From assembly GCF_049615385.1 (NCBI RefSeq), contig NZ_JBMZFL010000001.1: DNA of 64,000 bases. One strand, written 5' to 3'. Source of the stretch: Aequoribacter sp049615385. GTDB taxonomy: Bacteria > Pseudomonadota > Gammaproteobacteria > Pseudomonadales > Halieaceae. Made by a program: the position numbers and the translations under genes. Shown here piece after piece: positions 62,918-64,000 of this stretch. The notes below the pieces were generated by a model. That model made no database searches, had not been told where the DNA came from, and worked only from the letters and a program-made list of their open reading frames with translations. The first letter of the stretch is position 1, and each line of letters starts with the position of its first letter.

Positions 62918-64000
62918 TTATAGGCTCGCTTGAGGTAAATACCTAGCGAGCATTGCGTAGTCGCAATGATCTATTGTGGCGCCGTCAGGAATAGGGATGC
63001 GAACAACGTGGCCAGATCCGGGCGCTACAGAAACCTGTTCGCCACGCTTGTTGGTAATTTGCTGAAGGGTAAAGTCGCAGTTTCCGGTGGGCGTCATCAG
63101 CTCGAGCTTGTCGCCTTGCTCGAAACGGTTGTTAACGGATATTACGAGTTTTTGGTGGGCGTTGTCGACCTCCAGTACTTCGCCGACAAACTGTTGGTAG
63201 TCTCCACGGGAGACGCCTTTTTCATAGTTTTGGAACTCGGCGGGTGGATGTCGTCGATAAAAGCCTTCGGTATATCCCCGGCTGGCGAGCTTTTCAAGCT
63301 CGTTCATGAGTGACATATCAAAGTCTCGTCCTGCCATCGCGTCATTAATGGCGCGACGATAAGTTTGCGCGGTGCGAGCGACGTAGTAGGGCGATTTGGT
63401 GCGCCCCTCGATTTTGAGGCAGTTAATACCGATATCTACTAAGGATTTGACGTGCTGGATGGCCCGCAAGTCCTTGGAATTCATGATGTAGGTGCCGTGT
63501 TCGTCTTCGAAGGCGGGCATTAGATCTGCAGGTCGGCCTTCTTCTTGCAGTAGGAATATTTGCTCTCTGCTGTCGGCGTTCGGGTCGTGCGAAGCTACGA
63601 CATCGCCATTGGCATCTTCAGCGGCTTCGTGCGCTTGATACTTCCAGCGGCAAGTATTAGTGCAGGCGCCTTGGTTGGAATCGCGGTGGGTTATGTAGCC
63701 AGATAATAAACATCTACCGGAGTAGGCAATACACAGAGCACCGTGGATAAAGACCTCCAGTTCGATATCGGGGCACTGTTCGCGGATTTCTTTTACCTCT
63801 TCCAGAGACAACTCTCTGGAGAGAATGATGCGAGTCAGTCCGAGCTTTTGCCAAAACTTAACGGTGGCCCAATTCACGGCATTTGATTGAACCGACAAAT
63901 GTATTGGTAGATCGGGCCAGCGCTCGCGAACCATCATTATGAGTCCGGGGTCGGCCATTATGATGGCGTCTGGTTTCATTGCAACGACAGGTTCCATGTC
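62918..64000 (-). CDS. trhP: tRNA hydroxylation protein TrhP (U32 peptidase family), 5' end outside window
   Basis: This is the C-terminal part (about 360 residues) of TrhP/YegQ, which takes part in prephenate-dependent 5-hydroxyuridine formation at U34 of tRNA. It matches E. coli YegQ closely: MADPGLIMMVRERWPDLPIHLSVQ, NAVNWATVKFWQKLGLTRIILSRELSLEEV, HGALCIAYSGRCLLSGYI, GACTNTCRW (Fe-S Cys set), AFEDEHGTYIMNSKDLRAI and SLKIEGRTKSPYYVARTAQ. About 90 N-terminal residues lie beyond position 64000. The internal Met at 63997 is not the real start. Confidence 0.95.
   Translation of the reverse strand, partial: DMEPVVAMKPDAIIMADPGLIMMVRERWPDLPIHLSVQSNAVNWATVKFWQKLGLTRIILSRELSLEEVKEIREQCPDIELEVFIHGALCIAYSGRCLLSGYITHRDSNQGACTNTCRWKYQAHEAAEDANGDVVASHDPNADSREQIFLLQEEGRPADLMPAFEDEHGTYIMNSKDLRAIQHVKSLVDIGINCLKIEGRTKSPYYVARTAQTYRRAINDAMAGRDFDMSLMNELEKLASRGYTEGFYRRHPPAEFQNYEKGVSRGDYQQFVGEVLEVDNAHQKLVISVNNRFEQGDKLELMTPTGNCDFTLQQITNKRGEQVSVAPGSGHVVRIPIPDGATIDHCDYAMLARYLPQASL

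Overview
The window reads as a chromosomal segment of a free-living, probably marine gammaproteobacterium, possibly of the OM60/NOR5-SAR92-Cellvibrionales type. This placement is inference from gene order and protein resemblance; no rRNA is present. Supporting points are the runs ffh / rpsP-rimM-trmD-rplS, xerD-dsbC-(alaC)-hom-thrC, recJ-prfB-lysS and guaB-guaA, the paired queA-tgt, and proteins that align with E. coli and Pseudomonas forms.

Positions 1-31357 are mostly core genome. They hold a tRNA-Leu(CAA) with a duplicated 3' end, a small Ala/Glu-rich protein, queuosine genes (queA, tgt), small conserved proteins, the corB-ypjD pair divergent from ffh, and the S16-RimM-TrmD-L19 operon. XerD, DsbC and an AlaC-Hom-ThrC amino-acid block follow, then DUF599, gamma-glutamyltransferase, RecJ, a frameshifted RF2 and LysRS. 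A signalling island (lipoprotein; histidine kinase, response regulator, REC-adenylate cyclase; divergent Crp/Fnr regulator) precedes xseA and guaBA.

Positions 31340-33455 are a scar at the 3' end of guaA. A near-perfect 17-bp repeat of the guaA terminus brackets about 1 kb of AT-rich DNA carrying a ParDE-type toxin-antitoxin pair with its own promoter and operator. A decayed IS3 remnant starts at the second repeat copy, and a 5'-truncated gene follows.

Positions 33528-48466 are accessory metabolism: nitroreductase, YebE-like and DUF2007 proteins, an RND efflux pair, an MFS transporter, glutaryl-CoA dehydrogenase-like, serine hydrolase, SDR, coniferyl-aldehyde-dehydrogenase-like and crotonase genes, and rlmA.

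Positions 48645-58944 are the most interesting part, a divergent seven-gene locus. DUF1080 (3-keto-glycoside hydrolase family) and ThuA genes run left. A Gfo/Idh/MocA oxidoreductase, an Nramp-fold transporter lacking the metal-binding motifs, a second atypical Gfo/Idh/MocA protein, a TonB-dependent receptor and a large lipoprotein beta-propeller/HEAT/cytochrome c protein run right. Two copies of an 11-bp element in inverted orientation flank the divergent promoter region. I read it as an envelope-spanning system for uptake and oxidation of a sugar or cyclitol-like compound, whose substrate cannot be read from the sequence.

Positions 58998-64000 carry a 4-hydroxybutyryl-CoA dehydratase/HpaB-family flavoprotein, an unrecognised 366-residue protein, an NTF2-like exported protein, two very small ORFs, and the 3' part of trhP (yegQ) running off the right edge.
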